A DNA stretch of 34,016 bases from a virus: positions 1 to 34,016 of IMG/VR virus record IMGVR_UViG_3300047554_000347. One strand, written 5' to 3'. Shown piece by piece: positions 8,251 to 16,661 of the stretch. Position 1 is the first letter of the stretch; every line of letters starts with the position of its first letter. Under the pieces are notes generated by a model that did not search any database, was not told the origin of the DNA, and saw nothing but the letters and a program-made list of their open reading frames with translations. A program made the translations under genes and the position numbers.

Positions 8251-8490
8251 TTATTTCCGTTTACGGTAAACCTTTTTTTCTTCTTTTGTTTCGATTGTAT
8301 CCGCTTCAATTTTGATTTCAGGTTCCTGTAAATCTTCAATTACCGCTGCTTCAACTTTTTCTGATAATTTAACCGCAAAGTTTTTTTCAATATACCATTT
8401 TGCAACCTCCGGTTTTACTTCAACTAATTCACCTGCACGATGATATACTTTGCCATCATGCACGGTTTTTTTCATTAATACCTTTTCCAT
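8251..8490 (-). CDS. Small head-region protein, unknown
   Basis: A 79-aa protein between the capsid gene and the connector genes. The first half (MKKTVHDGKVYHRAGELVEV followed by KPEVAKWYIEKNFA) resembles short proteins often found right after phage capsid genes. The second half is acidic and ends in a basic tail, KKVYRKRK. It is the first gene after the terminator at 8531-8554, so its expression may need read-through or a promoter near 8518-8525 (TATATTTG box). The function is not known; a decoration or connector-accessory role is only a guess from position. Confidence 0.7.
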   Translation of the reverse strand: MEKVLMKKTVHDGKVYHRAGELVEVKPEVAKWYIEKNFAVKLSEKVEAAVIEDLQEPEIKIEADTIETKEEKKVYRKRK

Positions 8491-8530
8491 AACTTATGTG
8501 TTTGGTTATTTTTTGAACAAATATAAAATA

Positions 8531-8554
8531 AAAAGGCATCCATATTTGGATGCC
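8531..8554 (-). terminator. Rho-independent terminator after the capsid gene
   Basis: On the minus strand a perfect 7-bp stem (GGCATCC / GGATGCC at 8548-8554 and 8535-8541) with a 6-base loop is followed by TTTTTATTTT. It sits 27 bases past the capsid stop. A TATATTTG box at 8525-8518 follows immediately, but no TTG is seen at the right distance upstream of it, so a promoter here is only possible. Confidence 0.88.
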
Positions 8555-8580
8555 CTTTTATAAATCGTAACCTTAAAAAA

Positions 8581-9777
8581 TTACGCTGTTTCTAACGCTG
8601 CTTTATCCGTTGCGAAATTACCGTTAACAAATGCCAATGGCGCATAGTTTGTTAATGCAATTCTTTCAACTAAACGAACTGTTACGAAGCCATCGCGAAC
8701 ATTGGTTCCATCCTCACGGAAGAACTCCAATGATAAGTTTTGGCGGATCCACAATTGTGTTCCAACTGCAAAGTTACCAACTAAATAATCACCTGCCGGA
8801 ACCGCTGTGTTGATTACTACCGGAATTCCTAAGAATTGAGGCTGCAATCCCATATAAACCTGCTCTTTCAAATATTCGTTTGTTGTAGCTTTTAACAACA
8901 CAATTTTGTGGAAATCAGTTGGGTTCAACATGATGTAATCAGGTGTGTAATTAACCAACGCTAATTGATTGATTGCAACTGTCAAAACATCAAATTCGTT
9001 GGCTGCATTAATTGCACCTGCAAATGATCCTGCTGCGAAATCCGTTGCTGATGTGATGATACCTGTCAAATTTGGTGCTGTACCATTACCTGACAATAAT
9101 TGTGTATCCTCAACAGTCAATAATTTTTCAGGCGCACGCGCTGCCAAATATGATGTCAATTGTGCTGTATCAGCCAACATTTCTTCCGAAATACGGAAAT
9201 ATGTACCGATTTTTTGAACATTTGCATCGTATGCTGTCAAATCGAAATCTGATTCATTCAATGTTGATCCTTGTGCTTTTGGTGCTGCACCGTTATCATA
9301 TGCTGATTCCTTCACATAGCGAACAACATCTGCATTTGTTGAACCTTGTGGCAACAATTGGCGAACATGGACCGCGCGTGTTGGATCGTATTTAATACCC
9401 GGAACATATTGTGCCGGAATTACTTCACCTGTGAATGAATTCGCAACAGTCATATCGCCTGCTTTGATTTCAAACTTTGCTGAACGGCTTCCACCTGAAA
9501 GCATTGATTCCAATGCACCTTTTGAAATACCTTCGATTAATGAATCTTTGAATGATTTTACTGTTGCACCTGTTGCTGTTTTCTTTGCTGCAATTTCTGC
9601 TGCATCGATACGGCTGTGAATTTCAGTAAATTTCACTTCCAAATTCTTGATTTCGGATTTTAATAATTCATCCGCTTTTCCTGTTGCTGATGCAACTGCT
9701 TGACCTTCTGCTTTCGCAATACGGCTATCAATGGCAGCATTTAACTGATCCAATTGACCTTTGATTTCTTCTGTCAT
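8581..9777 (-). CDS. Major capsid protein, HK97 fold
   Basis: A 398-aa protein following the prohead protease, the normal place for an HK97-type capsid protein. Residues 1-95 are charged and helical (MTEEIKGQLDQLNAAIDSRI and on), as expected of a delta/scaffold domain removed by the protease; no separate scaffold gene is present. The body has typical capsid motifs: FTGEVIPAQYVPGI near residue 115, R..LPQG, IGTYFRISEEMLAD around 190, and a C-terminal R.GF.TVRLVERIAL..Y.P.AFV strand series. Cleavage probably falls between about residues 95 and 112; the exact site cannot be read from sequence. A terminator lies immediately downstream. Confidence 0.93.
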   Translation of the reverse strand: MTEEIKGQLDQLNAAIDSRIAKAEGQAVASATGKADELLKSEIKNLEVKFTEIHSRIDAAEIAAKKTATGATVKSFKDSLIEGISKGALESMLSGGSRSAKFEIKAGDMTVANSFTGEVIPAQYVPGIKYDPTRAVHVRQLLPQGSTNADVVRYVKESAYDNGAAPKAQGSTLNESDFDLTAYDANVQKIGTYFRISEEMLADTAQLTSYLAARAPEKLLTVEDTQLLSGNGTAPNLTGIITSATDFAAGSFAGAINAANEFDVLTVAINQLALVNYTPDYIMLNPTDFHKIVLLKATTNEYLKEQVYMGLQPQFLGIPVVINTAVPAGDYLVGNFAVGTQLWIRQNLSLEFFREDGTNVRDGFVTVRLVERIALTNYAPLAFVNGNFATDKAALETA

Positions 9778-9782
9778 CTCTG

Positions 9783-10472
9783 TTAAGATTTTAAATTTTG
9801 ATTTAAATAATTAAATATTTCGGAAATATCAATCGATTTTGTTTCCTCCGGCAATGTGGCAACCTGTGCCGGCATTGTGGTTAAATCAACAAACATGGAT
9901 TTTAATTTCATCAACTCACTTTCAATTGCGTATCCTAATTCATCAGATACATTTTCTTTTTTGATCATCTTGGCTAAAATGTCAAATCGTTTGATCAATA
10001 AATCCTGATCAATTTCGCCTTTGGCATCTGTAATCAATGCCATTGGATTTGCTGCTAATGTTACACATGAAATTTCATATAATTTCACTTCCTTCAATTC
10101 ACGAACACCATCAGCACGGAATGATTTTTGGATTGGCATAATACCAACTGAATTTTCGGTGATCACACCGTTTTTCATCAAAAGTAATATATCTTCACCC
10201 ATTCTTGTTTTGGGTATTTCAGCGACAAATGCAAGACCAACCCCATCTTCGTACAATTCGCTGAATTTTCCCAAAGGCTGATCAATCCTGTGTTGGTTAC
10301 AGTAACGAACGCGTGATCCATTTTCTTTTAATGTTTTAGTGTATGCCCCCGGCAAAATAATATCATTGTCTGAATCAATGTTGCCAAACACCGATCCATA
10401 ACCTTTCACAATACCATTTGCTTCATCAATATCATCAATGCCAATGGCTGTCTGTTTAAAAATCATGCTCAT
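9783..10472 (-). CDS. Prohead protease (U35 family)
   Basis: A 229-aa protein with the HK97 prohead protease layout. GYGSVFGNIDSDNDIILPGA (residues 24-43) is the family's opening motif. Likely catalytic residues are His61 in YCNQH, Ser108 in ENSVGI and Glu133 in LYEISCVTL. The enzyme matures the prohead by cutting the capsid scaffold domain. The C-terminal 85 residues are helical and acidic and may mediate incorporation into the prohead or be self-cleaved. It lies five bases before the capsid gene and after the head morphogenesis gene, consistent with its role. Confidence 0.92.
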   Translation of the reverse strand: MSMIFKQTAIGIDDIDEANGIVKGYGSVFGNIDSDNDIILPGAYTKTLKENGSRVRYCNQHRIDQPLGKFSELYEDGVGLAFVAEIPKTRMGEDILLLMKNGVITENSVGIMPIQKSFRADGVRELKEVKLYEISCVTLAANPMALITDAKGEIDQDLLIKRFDILAKMIKKENVSDELGYAIESELMKLKSMFVDLTTMPAQVATLPEETKSIDISEIFNYLNQNLKS

Positions 10473-10525
10473 TCCTTTTTTGCCAAAATTATAAATTATT
10501 CAAATCCAATTGACCTGATAAAAAA

Positions 10526-10738
10526 TTAATCTTCAACATATTTCAAATTACCTCCATCCAATTCATCAGGATCACTTGAAAATACAAATTCAATTTCACG
10601 GCCATCAGAATTTTTAATAAATTCAATTATTTCTGACATTGATAAATCATATGCCCAATTTTGCGGATTTTCTGCCTTTGGATGTAATTTCATGTAATCT
10701 GAAACGATTGCATTAAATTCTATTATTTGTTTCATCAT
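10526..10738 (-). CDS. Small acidic protein, unknown
   Basis: A 70-aa protein lying between the head-morphogenesis and protease genes. Its ATG at 10738 overlaps the previous TGA as ATGA, which fixes the start and implies coupled translation. It is acidic, ending DELDGGNLKYVED, with predicted helices around MKQIIEFNAIVSDYM and MSEIIEFIKN. No family is recognised. Because it is coupled to a gene carrying a predicted metalloprotease domain, a cofactor or inhibitor role could be considered, but nothing in the sequence proves it. Confidence 0.75.
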   Translation of the reverse strand: MMKQIIEFNAIVSDYMKLHPKAENPQNWAYDLSMSEIIEFIKNSDGREIEFVFSSDPDELDGGNLKYVED

Positions 10739-12339
10739 TTTATTGTTGCGATTAGTTCATCTAATATTGTAATTGTTTCATCATATATGTTTGGGAATAA
10801 TTCCTTAAATAATGGATTGCCTGCGTATTTATTTTCAAAAATGTGTGCCATCCATTCCATTTTATTCCTATTTGGCAACCTATAATATGATGTATCATGG
10901 CCCCATCCAATTTTGTTTTTTGTTAATGCCCCAAAAAAATCATTAACCTGTCCCCTATATTCTAAATATTGATTATCACTTAAATATGAATATTTGTTTC
11001 TGAATTCAATTGTTTCAATTTTTTGCAATTGATAATATGCTTTCCTTAACTTTTCCATTCTTGCATCACCGCGCAATCCTATACCAACTATTTTTTGGTG
11101 CTTTTTGAAATAAAAATCAACAATTGCATCTGAATGAAATGATGTAATCCAACCATTTTGAATGTGAATTGCATGGCCAAATTCATGTGCCAAAACTGAT
11201 GGAATTGTTGATGAATCAAACCTGACTAAATCAATTTCTAATTCATTTGTTCTTGGCATATATGAACTACCTTTTATTGATTTCAACATTTTAGGTTTAT
11301 TTTGTAATAATCCTAAATATGAATCATCAACAACGGCATCTGCCGGAACAATATCATTCCAATTATCAGGCCGCATTTTGTCAATCAATGATTGTTCGTT
11401 TACAACGGCAACTTCCGTTGCAACAACGGCTGCAACTTCCGGTGTAATAAATGCGCTTGAAATAACCGACTGAACCTGTGCCTGCGCCATTCCGAAACCA
11501 ATATCTGTAATTGCTGTTCCGATTGTTTGTGCGTTTGGCTTTGGAATTGGCGCAACTGAACAACGGCAATTGATCACATTGCCTGCGGATCCATTGGAAT
11601 CACCCGGATGCATTAATGATTCACCACCCACAATAAATGGTTTTGTGAACTGCACGGTTTGGCGATTTGCCGAATGATGCGCATCCCTTTCACGGCCATC
11701 AATTGCTGTGATCCATGTTTTATTCATTTCCTGCGCCGGAAATATATCTGATGCGCTTTGCATCGTTGCAAAATTAGCGGCATTCGTTGATTCTGTGCGC
11801 ACCAATCTGCGCGCCTGATAATCTGAATAGCGATCAAATTTTGATCGTAATATGCGCGCCTTTTCGCGATCACCCAATGCCATGAACTGTGGATCACGCA
11901 TTGCCTGCTGTGTGATTTTGATCAATGTTTCTTTGGCTGTGCCTGATACCAATGTCACGCGTTGTGCGCCTACCTGTTCACCAATGTATGCAAATTTTGC
12001 CTGCCATATTGATTGATACCCATTGATGTCTGTGGCTTTTGCCAATGCTTTATCCCAATGCTTCGCATACCAATTTGCAAATCGTAAACCGATTTTTTCA
12101 TACATGTCGCGATACATGTTTTGCAAATCATTATTTTGGAAATAGGCCGATAAATCAGCCTGATTCAAATTTCGCGTTAAAATGAATTGTGCCGATGCTT
12201 TGTTGTATTGGCTTGAATAGTAATCACGGAAATCCTTAATTGATTCGCGTTCCGCGCGTTTCAATTCGGATTCAAACAATGATCCCCAATTTTCAGAAAC
12301 AGATTTGATTTCCTGTTCCAAATCAAATGCTCTTTGCAT
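10735..12339 (-). CDS. Head morphogenesis protein (Mu gpF / SPP1 gp7-like) with C-terminal metalloprotease-like domain
   Basis: A 534-aa protein directly after the portal. Residues 1 to about 290 are a minor head protein of the SPP1 gp7 / Mu gpF type: a helical N-terminus, then RTE-[ST]-x-x-A (RLVRTESTNAANFA), W.[TA].D.R.RDAH, HPGD..GSA..VINCRC near residues 250-260. The C-terminal 210 residues are an added domain with LAHEFGHAIHIQNGW, where HEFGH occupies residues 385-389, and MEWMAHIFENKYAG, where Glu495 is a candidate third zinc ligand. That pattern marks a zincin metallopeptidase. The domain could process head or host proteins, or act on DNA ejection. The head role is well supported; protease activity is inference. 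Confidence 0.88.
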   Translation of the reverse strand: MQRAFDLEQEIKSVSENWGSLFESELKRAERESIKDFRDYYSSQYNKASAQFILTRNLNQADLSAYFQNNDLQNMYRDMYEKIGLRFANWYAKHWDKALAKATDINGYQSIWQAKFAYIGEQVGAQRVTLVSGTAKETLIKITQQAMRDPQFMALGDREKARILRSKFDRYSDYQARRLVRTESTNAANFATMQSASDIFPAQEMNKTWITAIDGRERDAHHSANRQTVQFTKPFIVGGESLMHPGDSNGSAGNVINCRCSVAPIPKPNAQTIGTAITDIGFGMAQAQVQSVISSAFITPEVAAVVATEVAVVNEQSLIDKMRPDNWNDIVPADAVVDDSYLGLLQNKPKMLKSIKGSSYMPRTNELEIDLVRFDSSTIPSVLAHEFGHAIHIQNGWITSFHSDAIVDFYFKKHQKIVGIGLRGDARMEKLRKAYYQLQKIETIEFRNKYSYLSDNQYLEYRGQVNDFFGALTKNKIGWGHDTSYYRLPNRNKMEWMAHIFENKYAGNPLFKELFPNIYDETITILDELIATIK

Positions 12340-12341
12340 AT

Positions 12342-13733
12342 TTATTTGCTTTCAAAACCGAAATCAATATCCAATGATTTTGGATTCTCTAATTGATCCA
12401 TTGAAATGTTCTGTGGCATCAGGTTTGATGGAATATAATAATCATTCATGAATGCATTCACTTCATCCTTGCCATAATTCATTGCTTCGCGCTTTTCGTT
12501 TGGTGTTACCCACCATGCTGATGCTAATTGACTAACCAATTTGTCAATTTCTTCTTGCATTTCGCTGATCGCCGTGAAATCAAAATCAAAATACAAATCA
12601 GCACCATATTGTGGCACCAACCACCGATTCAATTCATCGCGTATTTTGATCAATTCAGGAATCACCGCGTTTTGATATAATGCCTTTTTTGCCTCCTTGA
12701 CATTGTTGTATGTCGATGCATCTGTGTTGTTCAATAGCGAAACAGGGATGTTGTAAATGTTACACAAATCCTTTATTGTGCCATTGTATTGCTCAATCAA
12801 TGATAAATCTGATGCTGACAATCCAAAATTCACCCATGATAAATCCTTAGGTGTGATAATAATATCACCTGCATTTCCTGCACCCTGATATGTTTTGCGG
12901 AATTTATCCTTCAATGCCTGTGCTTGCGTTTCATTGATTGTGCCATCTTTTGAAACCAACATACCGCGCGATGTTTGGTTTTGTAAATATTTCAAACCTG
13001 TTGTTACCGCTTCATTATTTGCCATCATAACGCGCAAACCTGCTCGCAATGGTGATTGGCCATATAGATTTGAACCTGCGCTGTTATAATCAGGATTGAA
13101 ATCCTTGATGTGGCACATGTTTTCAGGGGCAATAAAATATTCGCTGTTGTATATGATTTTGTATGCCTGTACCGGATCCATAAGGCCACCGGAAACAATT
13201 TCAACCAATTGTGATGGCATCACATACAATTGTTGGAATTTGCCCTGATTAGGTCCTGTTTCAGGTGATATGCCGTAAATGTATCTGTTGCCTGTTAATT
13301 TACCGAATGCAATCACTTCCTGCAACCATGTGCTGAATGATTGATCCGGATTTGGCCGTTTCAACACCGCTTCCAAATCTGTATCAGTAACCAATTCAAA
13401 TGCTGATTTCTTCAATAAATTGGCGCGATAAATTGCTGATCCATCCAAATGACCTGATGTCATGGATTTGTACTGTTTCATTTTAGATTCAGATTTTACC
13501 TGATAAATCTGAAATGGAACCGTTGTTGCCGCTTTGGTGATTAAATTAATGATCGAATAAATCGTTGCATTGCGTTGATAACCTTCACGGATGTATGTTT
13601 CATCATTATCATCCTGCATCACAACTGATGTACCCAACCATGTGTACAATAATTTGTTGTATTGTGGATCCGTTCCTGATGTGCTTAATGCTTTAATGAT
13701 TCCCGATCTGACCTGATCAATTATTGATGCCAT
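12342..13733 (-). CDS. Portal protein (HK97 family)
   Basis: A 463-aa portal protein, following the large terminase. Typical features are the N-terminal Y..I..I...A...PF.IY segment (around residues 58-75), the VLKRPNPDQSFSTWLQEV motif near residue 120, a GNRYIYG strand, and the NIPVSLLN..DASTYNN-[VA] segment near residue 340, where the family commonly has [VI]PP.L.G....T..N. It ends in the standard E..L...P.......DFDF.A....D/E....L hinge and a helical tail. It forms the dodecameric DNA gateway at one capsid vertex. Translation starts at ATG 13733; only two bases separate it from the next gene. Confidence 0.92.
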   Translation of the reverse strand: MASIIDQVRSGIIKALSTSGTDPQYNKLLYTWLGTSVVMQDDNDETYIREGYQRNATIYSIINLITKAATTVPFQIYQVKSESKMKQYKSMTSGHLDGSAIYRANLLKKSAFELVTDTDLEAVLKRPNPDQSFSTWLQEVIAFGKLTGNRYIYGISPETGPNQGKFQQLYVMPSQLVEIVSGGLMDPVQAYKIIYNSEYFIAPENMCHIKDFNPDYNSAGSNLYGQSPLRAGLRVMMANNEAVTTGLKYLQNQTSRGMLVSKDGTINETQAQALKDKFRKTYQGAGNAGDIIITPKDLSWVNFGLSASDLSLIEQYNGTIKDLCNIYNIPVSLLNNTDASTYNNVKEAKKALYQNAVIPELIKIRDELNRWLVPQYGADLYFDFDFTAISEMQEEIDKLVSQLASAWWVTPNEKREAMNYGKDEVNAFMNDYYIPSNLMPQNISMDQLENPKSLDIDFGFESK

Positions 13734-13768
13734 AATGATGGATATTAATTTTTGTCAAAAATAATGAA

Positions 13769-14953
13769 TTAAACAACAAAGAAATCAACGCGATTTTTGT
13801 ATTTTGAATACACACCATACCGAATCGCATCCATCAGGTGATTCCATTTGTCGATTGGCTTGTTTATAATCGTTTCATCCTTCAATTGCTCCCAAAAATA
13901 ACTGTTGTATTCCTTTTGCAAATTCTTTGATTCATTGGAAACAAATACATCGTGTTCCTTTACCAAACTAATTCCGGCCTTTATTGATCCTTCGCCTTTA
14001 ATTGCAGGTTTTGCCCAAATATCCATTTGTCGCAATTCTTCAATCGATTTCGGTTCTGCTGCATCACAATAAATTATCTGCTCATTCAATCCGCGTTCTT
14101 TTAAGAAATCCGCAATGTCGCGATTTGTCATTCCTTTTTGATAGCATATTTCATGGATGTACAATTTATCATTGACCTTTGAAATTTCAACGATTGCTGT
14201 TGGATCCTGCGAATAACCAAAATCCAATCCATAAAATACATCATCCAATGGCGGAAATTCTGCGTGATCAATGAATGTCCAATTTTGGAAAATTTGTCTG
14301 TGGCTAAATACTGCGCGTTTACCTTCGCCATAAATGCGCCAATAATCCGGATCCCTTGCACGCAATCTTTCGATTTCATCGATCAATTCCTTTGGCAAAA
14401 ATTTATTGTCCTGATATGTTGTGATCCATGTATCACAATCATCACGCATAATTACTTCATCATATATCCAATGCACCGGATCCGATGGATTGAAATCGCA
14501 AATCATTTCATCTGTTGTCCGCATTAACAACTGTCTGAAATCCTCAAAATCTAATTCGTTTACCTCATTGCAATAACAAATATTTCGTTTCCGGCCTCTG
14601 ATCTTTTGTGGTTCATCCACCGATAAAAATTCGATTACATGGTTCCCGAATGTGTATGTGTTTTCTGATTTATTGTGTTGACCAATAAACAGGATGCCTA
14701 AATTGTCCAATATTTCAAACAGATCGCGTTGCACGGATCCCTTCAATGATGGCAATGTTTTCCTGACAATTGAAATTGTTAATGGCTTGGATGATGATGT
14801 CATCCGATAAATTAGGTATTGACAAATCGCATATGTTTTACCCGAACGCGTTCCCCCTTGGTGAACCTTGATCCGCTTATTGCTGTTTAATGTCTGAAAA
14901 AACTGAACATTGCATTTTTGCCCTATTCGTTTTCTGTTGTCGATGGTGTCCAT
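13769..14953 (-). CDS. Terminase large subunit
   Basis: A 394-aa packaging motor of the PBSX/Terminase_3 type. The ATPase has Walker A GGTRSGKT (residues 33-40) and Walker B NICYCNE ending at Glu130. The RNase H-like nuclease domain has its metal-binding aspartates in GLDFGYSQDP (Asp244), IIYCDAAEP (Asp297) and NHLMDAIRYG (Asp375). Together these drive DNA translocation and cutting at the headful or cos site. The gene starts within the last 31 bases of the small terminase gene, a common arrangement. All core motifs are intact, so it should be functional. Confidence 0.96.
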   Translation of the reverse strand: MDTIDNRKRIGQKCNVQFFQTLNSNKRIKVHQGGTRSGKTYAICQYLIYRMTSSSKPLTISIVRKTLPSLKGSVQRDLFEILDNLGILFIGQHNKSENTYTFGNHVIEFLSVDEPQKIRGRKRNICYCNEVNELDFEDFRQLLMRTTDEMICDFNPSDPVHWIYDEVIMRDDCDTWITTYQDNKFLPKELIDEIERLRARDPDYWRIYGEGKRAVFSHRQIFQNWTFIDHAEFPPLDDVFYGLDFGYSQDPTAIVEISKVNDKLYIHEICYQKGMTNRDIADFLKERGLNEQIIYCDAAEPKSIEELRQMDIWAKPAIKGEGSIKAGISLVKEHDVFVSNESKNLQKEYNSYFWEQLKDETIINKPIDKWNHLMDAIRYGVYSKYKNRVDFFVV

Positions 14954-15285
14954 TCAATAACGGCTGATTCAATGCCTGTTTCATGTTTAATTTCTGTGCG
15001 TTCAATGTAATCGCGTTTTTTACCTTTGGTTTTCAGGTAAAAAATTGTGGCCGTTGTATTACCTTCCTTGATCTGTTTATGCAATTGTGATTCGGCAAAA
15101 TCCAAAACCATGTCCTGCAATTCATCAACGGCCTTTTTGTATTCAGGATCACTGTATGTCCATTGATAATGTAACATCCGTGTAATTCCGGCCATCTTTG
15201 CCGCTGTTGTTACAATGCCCAATGATTTTTCCAATGCATCTAACATTGCCTGTTTTTTCTGCCTTGTTGTGCTTGCCTTTCTCAT
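14923..15285 (-). CDS. Terminase small subunit
   Basis: A 120-aa protein with an N-terminal helix-turn-helix: LGIVTTAAKMAGITRMLHYQW, the pattern of small terminases that recognise the packaging site. A dimerising helical stretch follows (LQDMVLDFAESQLHKQIKEG, TTATIFYLKTKGKKRDY), also characteristic: L...I..G..TA.IF.LK.K....GY. ATG 15285 is preferred over an upstream ATG at 15300 because it overlaps the ParB-like stop as ATGA, the junction type used throughout this operon. It overlaps the large subunit by 31 bases. Confidence 0.9.
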   Translation of the reverse strand: MRKASTTRQKKQAMLDALEKSLGIVTTAAKMAGITRMLHYQWTYSDPEYKKAVDELQDMVLDFAESQLHKQIKEGNTTATIFYLKTKGKKRDYIERTEIKHETGIESAVIEWTPSTTENE

Positions 15286-15785
15286 TTCTTTAAATAGCAA
15301 TTAAATCCCAATTCAATCATTTTGTTGTAAATGGCCTGCCTTGATTCTTCATCATCGCATTTTACCTCAATTATATATGATTCATTTTTAACAGGTTCAT
15401 CCTGATCATTTGTTTCAGGATCAAATATTGGTACATCTAATCCCCATTCAACCAATTGATTTGGATCCCATTCATTGGCCAATGCATCCCAATCCCATTC
15501 ACCAAATCCAACATTATCTGTGATGATAAATCGTTTCTGTTGTTCTGCTGTCAATGCTGATGCCTTGATGATTGGTACGCGCGTTAATCCGGCTTCCTTG
15601 CATGCTCTCAATCGCATGTTCCCACCTAATACAACCATATTATCATCAACGACAATTGGCCGCAATTGCAGCATTTCAGGGAATTCCTGAATGGATTTAA
15701 CCAATCGTTTAAATTTATCATCCTTGATGATCCGCGGATTATTAGGATGTGGAATAATCAGTTTAATGTTTACCGATTCGATCAT
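15282..15785 (-). CDS. ParB N-terminal-domain protein
   Basis: A 167-aa protein with a ParB/Srx-type N-terminal domain: IIPHPNNPR near residue 10, a K.....I..F....PI[VI]VD segment, and GGNMRLRACKEAGLTRVPII (residues 54-73), the ParB box 2 region. LTAEQQKRFIITDNVGFGEWDWD follows, matching the subset of phage ParB-like proteins often located before terminase or fused to DNA methyltransferases. No methyltransferase domain is present here. Role is uncertain: DNA binding at the packaging site and involvement in DNA modification or partition are all conceivable. It is coupled to the terminase through an ATGA overlap. Confidence 0.88.
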   Translation of the reverse strand: MIESVNIKLIIPHPNNPRIIKDDKFKRLVKSIQEFPEMLQLRPIVVDDNMVVLGGNMRLRACKEAGLTRVPIIKASALTAEQQKRFIITDNVGFGEWDWDALANEWDPNQLVEWGLDVPIFDPETNDQDEPVKNESYIIEVKCDDEESRQAIYNKMIELGFNCYLKK

Positions 15786-15879
15786 TTTTCTTTTCCTTAT
15801 AAATTAAATATGTCATGTACAAAATGAACATGATTTCGATTGTTCCAACAATCATTGCCTGAAATACTAAATCATCCAT
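15763..15879 (-). CDS. Small single-pass membrane protein (38 aa)
   Basis: A 38-aa frame beginning MDDLVFQAMIVGTIEIMF and continuing through ILYMTYLIY to a basic tail, KEKKNDRIGKH. One transmembrane helix with positive residues after it predicts an N-out or N-in single-pass peptide. It starts two bases after the previous small gene and overlaps the ParB-like start by 23 bases, leaving no gap in the operon. It is too short for ordinary gene finders. Function unknown. Confidence 0.6.
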   Translation of the reverse strand: MDDLVFQAMIVGTIEIMFILYMTYLIYKEKKNDRIGKH

Positions 15880-15881
15880 AA

Positions 15882-16025
15882 TTAATCGTTTATGCCGATC
15901 ACTAATTCAAATACTATCCAACTAAAAATAACCACATCATTTCTGCGCTTCTTTGGCAAATTGATTCGAATTGATGGTAAAATTTCAACCGTGTGCTGCG
16001 TTTTCTTAAATCCAATGTATATCAT
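15882..16025 (-). CDS. Small protein (47 aa), unknown
   Basis: A 47-aa frame starting MIYIGFKKTQHTVEILPSIR. The ATG at 16025 overlaps the stop of the DUF3310 gene as ATGA, and the stop falls two bases before the next small gene. The N-terminal half has two short strands, then a basic patch (LPKKRRND) and a hydrophobic end (VVIFSWIVFELVIGIND) that may insert in the membrane. No family is recognised. The junctions at both ends are the main support. Confidence 0.65.
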   Translation of the reverse strand: MIYIGFKKTQHTVEILPSIRINLPKKRRNDVVIFSWIVFELVIGIND

Positions 16026-16240
16026 GATAAATTATTTATTTCCCTGCTAAGGTAATAAATCGCCTTTTGTAAATCCTGCTCCTTATTTCCTTTTTTGCCG
16101 GATCGCAAAATATACTTGATTGCGTTGCCTAAATTGAAATTTAAATCGAATTTTTCAATTACATCAATTGGCTGCAAACCTGATTCAGTTTGGTAATGTG
16201 GCGGATTGTTGACCATGTCCGCCATTTGATCGTTTTTCAT
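16022..16240 (-). CDS. DUF3310 protein (nucleotide kinase-like annotation)
   Basis: A 72-aa protein with the full DUF3310 signature: NNPPHYQ, then PIDVIEKF, F.LGNAIKYILR.G.K.....DL.KA..YL.R.I. This small phage family is widespread and often labelled nucleotide kinase without strong proof; the biochemical role is unsettled. The start is ATG 16240, because the longer frame would need TTG at 16261. The chosen ATG is preceded, seven bases upstream, by TAAACCAAT, the leader word found before several other genes here. Its stop overlaps the next small gene as ATGA. Confidence 0.88.
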   Translation of the reverse strand: MKNDQMADMVNNPPHYQTESGLQPIDVIEKFDLNFNLGNAIKYILRSGKKGNKEQDLQKAIYYLSREINNLS

Positions 16241-16267
16241 TTTATTGATTGGTTTATGCAAAGTTAA

Positions 16268-16657
16268 CTATTTGGCCCATAACTCTGACATTGGCTTTTC
16301 CCACAAATCGATTCCATATGATTGCAACAGGATGTTGATCTGTGTGTTCAATCCTTGCTTCTTGACAACATCCAATTCATCCATGGCCATTCCCAACACA
16401 AAAAATGATTCCATGGCATCTGTGGCATTCATGAATGTATCAATCACATCACCTGCATCAGCATGATTATCCAAATCCTTTGGAAATAATACGGCCATTG
16501 CTTTTTCAAGTTCGCGCAACAATGCTTTTGATTGCATTTTAACGGCCTGTTTATTTGCAGGATGTCCGTTCCATTCGCCATCGATGAAATTGATCATGTT
16601 TTGGCACAATGCGAAATATGTCAATAATTTAATTTTGTCTGTTTTAGATTTGCTCAT
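16268..16657 (-). CDS. Hypothetical protein (129 aa)
   Basis: A 129-aa, mainly helical protein without recognised domain. It has a basic start (MSKSKTDKIKLLTYFALCQN), a central helix around KALLRELEKAMAVLFPKDLD and an acidic AGDVIDTFMNATDAMESFF region. It lies in the small-protein operon between a conserved phage protein and the DUF3310 gene, with gaps of a few bases on the upstream side and 27 on the downstream side. The downstream gap carries the TAAACCAAT leader of the DUF3310 gene. Confidence 0.8.
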   Translation of the reverse strand: MSKSKTDKIKLLTYFALCQNMINFIDGEWNGHPANKQAVKMQSKALLRELEKAMAVLFPKDLDNHADAGDVIDTFMNATDAMESFFVLGMAMDELDVVKKQGLNTQINILLQSYGIDLWEKPMSELWAK

Positions 16658-16661
16658 TTTC

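Noticed and set aside
10484-10491. TAATTTTG box before the protease gene
   Set aside because: No TTG at suitable spacing (nearest are 9 and 15 bases away), and the late operon appears continuous here.
13756-13763. TATTTTTG promoter-like box before the portal gene
   Set aside because: No TTG is at 17-21 bases; the nearest gives a 22-base spacer inside the terminase end. A single degenerate box in AT-rich sequence is not sufficient.
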